Positions 63,065 through 64,000 of a DNA stretch of 64,000 nt are shown here, piece after piece. The notes below the pieces were generated by a model. It saw nothing but the letters and a program-made list of their open reading frames with translations. It made no database searches and was not told the DNA's origin. The translations under genes were made by a program, and so were the position numbers. Position 1 is the first letter of the stretch. Each line of letters begins with the position of its first letter. The DNA is taken from contig FNBQ01000019.1 of NCBI GenBank assembly GCA_900102385.1, positions 23,213-87,212 on the forward strand. Reading direction: 5' to 3'. The stretch is from Bacteroidales bacterium KHT7. Lineage in GTDB: Bacteria; Bacteroidota; Bacteroidia; Bacteroidales; Bacteroidaceae.

Positions 63065-63411
63065 AAGAAAATATTTTTTATATTTATCTCATATCGATAC
63101 TCATTGTATTTCTTTCCAAGATACTCATCAATACATATAGTTTGATTTTTAGATATTGGATGTCTTTTAATCACCTCATCCATTACAAGTTCTTTTCTTT
63201 TTTCCATCGAGAGACAATGATTAAATCGAACTTGCATCAAATAAAAATTATCACGTTTAGCCTCAAAATACAGTACTGATTCTATCGTGCAATTTTCGCA
63301 CACCCTTTTAGTAACACATGACGATTTTTTACCATCATTATAATTATCAGTTCTTGCCGTTGAGCAACAACAGAACAAAATGCAAAGAAGAAACAAAACT
63401 CTTTTTTTCAT
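63061..63411 (-). CDS. Small lipoprotein, uncharacterised, AT-rich
   Basis: A 116-residue putative lipoprotein; the signal MKKRVLFLLCILFCCCSTA has three consecutive Cys, any of which could be the lipid-modified one. No recognisable motif after that. Its stop overlaps the start of the next lipoprotein gene by 4 bp, so the two are coupled and probably act together. Confidence 0.65.
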   Translation of the reverse strand: MKKRVLFLLCILFCCCSTARTDNYNDGKKSSCVTKRVCENCTIESVLYFEAKRDNFYLMQVRFNHCLSMEKRKELVMDEVIKRHPISKNQTICIDEYLGKKYNEYRYEINIKNIFL

Positions 63412-63531
63412 AGAGACATCATTTTAGATGAGTTTGTGACGCTATTATATTCAGTCCGACTTGCAAGCAACAGAAAAATGGTTGCAAACCAATATTTGGA
63501 ATGTCGTTGCAACAAGACCTTTCGCCAGTTG

Positions 63532-63539
63532 CAAAATTA
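63532..63539 (-). promoter_or_regulatory. Promoter -7 box of the AT-rich lipoprotein pair
   Basis: Complement reads TAATTTTG, about 120 bp before the first ATG. Confidence 0.4.
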
Positions 63540-63562
63540 CAAAAAAAGTTTCTCTGAAAAAC

Positions 63563-63627
63563 AACTGTTCCCCGAAAAGAATTGTGCAAAACTCTATTCG
63601 GGGAACATTGTTATCAGATATAGTTTG
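63563..63627 (-). repeat. Terminator-containing repeat, copy B
   Basis: A 65-bp near copy of 62342-62405 with the same stem (63566-63576 and 63597-63607), differing mainly in the loop. It follows the 3' end of the transposase gene and can act as its terminator. Confidence 0.8.
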
Positions 63628-63677
63628 ACATCAAGATCGAGATTACACTGCTGGAAACATTGAACCCAAATCGGTCA

Positions 63678-64000
63678 TTAGGATTTCTCGGTGCTGTATG
63701 GCAGAGAGAAATCCTTTAGTTTTTCCCATATCGAAAGGAAGGATCGTCGTGTTTTCAACGACCTGGCCAAGTACAGAATGTGCTTGTTCTTTGTCCTTCC
63801 CAGATATGCGGGTGTTGATATCAGTTCGTAGCGGATTGTCTTGAGGAACTTCTTTTTGTCGGAGTTCATCAATGCATGGCGAAACAGCGACATGAAGTTG
63901 TATGCCATGATTATGAAATTGCCGCAGGCTTCTGTCGCCCAGAAGTTGTGCGTTACAAATTCGTCTATCGAAAAATCGTACTTCAGTTCCTTGATTCTGT
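63678..64000 (-). mobile_element. 3' end of an IS1380-like transposase gene, cut by the window
   Basis: The minus-strand frame is open from the window end to a stop at 63678. Visible C-terminal residues include RIKELKYDFSIDEF, NFWATEACGNFIIMAYNFMSLFRHA and KTIRYELISTPAYLG, which match the last third of DDE transposases of the IS1380 (DDE group 1) type: the catalytic Glu region (ENRIKELK-like) is at the edge. An internal Met at 63908 is not the start. Terminal inverted repeats were not identified. At least the visible part is without stop codons or frameshifts. Confidence 0.75.

Noticed and set aside
63436..63663. 75-codon plus-strand frame near the IS
   Set aside because: It runs through a promoter and the terminator repeat and has no protein features.

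Overview
The window reads as chromosomal DNA of a Bacteroidota member, most likely order Bacteroidales and close to Prevotella. The signs are: promoters with the Bacteroidota -7 box TAnnTTTG and no Shine-Dalgarno dependence; a SusC/SusD pair; an lpxC-fabZ fusion; lipoproteins with acidic residues just after the lipobox Cys; and proteins ending in domains that resemble type IX secretion (T9SS) signals. No rRNA, tRNA or CRISPR array was seen. Assignments come from reading motifs and protein sequence by eye, without database searches.

Layout. 1-5.1 kb: end of a C1-family aminopeptidase, recJ and recQ (14 bp overlap) and a small TPR protein. 5.1-9.35 kb: an aromatic amino acid operon (pheA, aminotransferase, DAHP synthase-chorismate mutase, tyrA). 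It is preceded by a 31-codon Phe/Tyr-rich leader ORF, a strong terminator and a competing pairing partner, which together look like a transcription attenuator. 9.4-14.2 kb: three tandem CD225/dispanin-like membrane proteins and a DUF2752 protein, a sigma-factor-like protein fused to a macro-like domain and divergent from a vWA protein, and two paralogous lipoproteins. 14.3-19.7 kb: a translationally coupled cell-wall cluster of AmgK-like sugar kinase fused to a RapZ C-terminal domain, MurU-like nucleotidyltransferase, membrane MutS-like ATPase and PBP4. 19.8-34.1 kb: a secreted protein, then housekeeping genes prfA, pyrF, lpxD, lpxC/fabZ, lpxA, miaA, PBP1A, a Pif1-like helicase with TPRs, a YrdC protein and a hydrolase.

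34.2-44.1 kb is a small polysaccharide utilisation locus: SusC, SusD and a DUF5123-like surface lipoprotein on the minus strand, and a divergent PL11-type rhamnogalacturonan lyase. It points to pectin (rhamnogalacturonan-I) use. 44.2-47.2 kb holds a structured non-coding RNA candidate with 6S-like shape, followed by a three-gene restriction-modification-like cassette: EcoRI-family adenine methyltransferase, HigA-like HTH protein and DUF262-HNH nuclease. An 11-bp perfect inverted repeat lies 4 nt before the methyltransferase start codon.

47.3-56.2 kb, minus strand: a GH26 mannanase; a redox operon (polyferredoxin membrane protein, Tat-exported Fe-S aldo/keto reductase lipoprotein, TatA, TatC); and metA, a U32 peptidase and a membrane zinc-ribbon lipoprotein. 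56.2-64 kb is accessory: small uncharacterised proteins, a 1238-residue Schlafen/AlbA_2 protein, two AT-rich lipoproteins between two near-identical terminator-like repeats, and the 3' end of an IS1380-like transposase cut by the window edge.

The strongest candidates for undescribed biology are the aromatic leader attenuator, the methyltransferase/HTH/DUF262-HNH cassette with its inverted repeat and adjacent RNA, the sigma-macro fusion paired with a vWA protein, and the AmgK-RapZ fusion.
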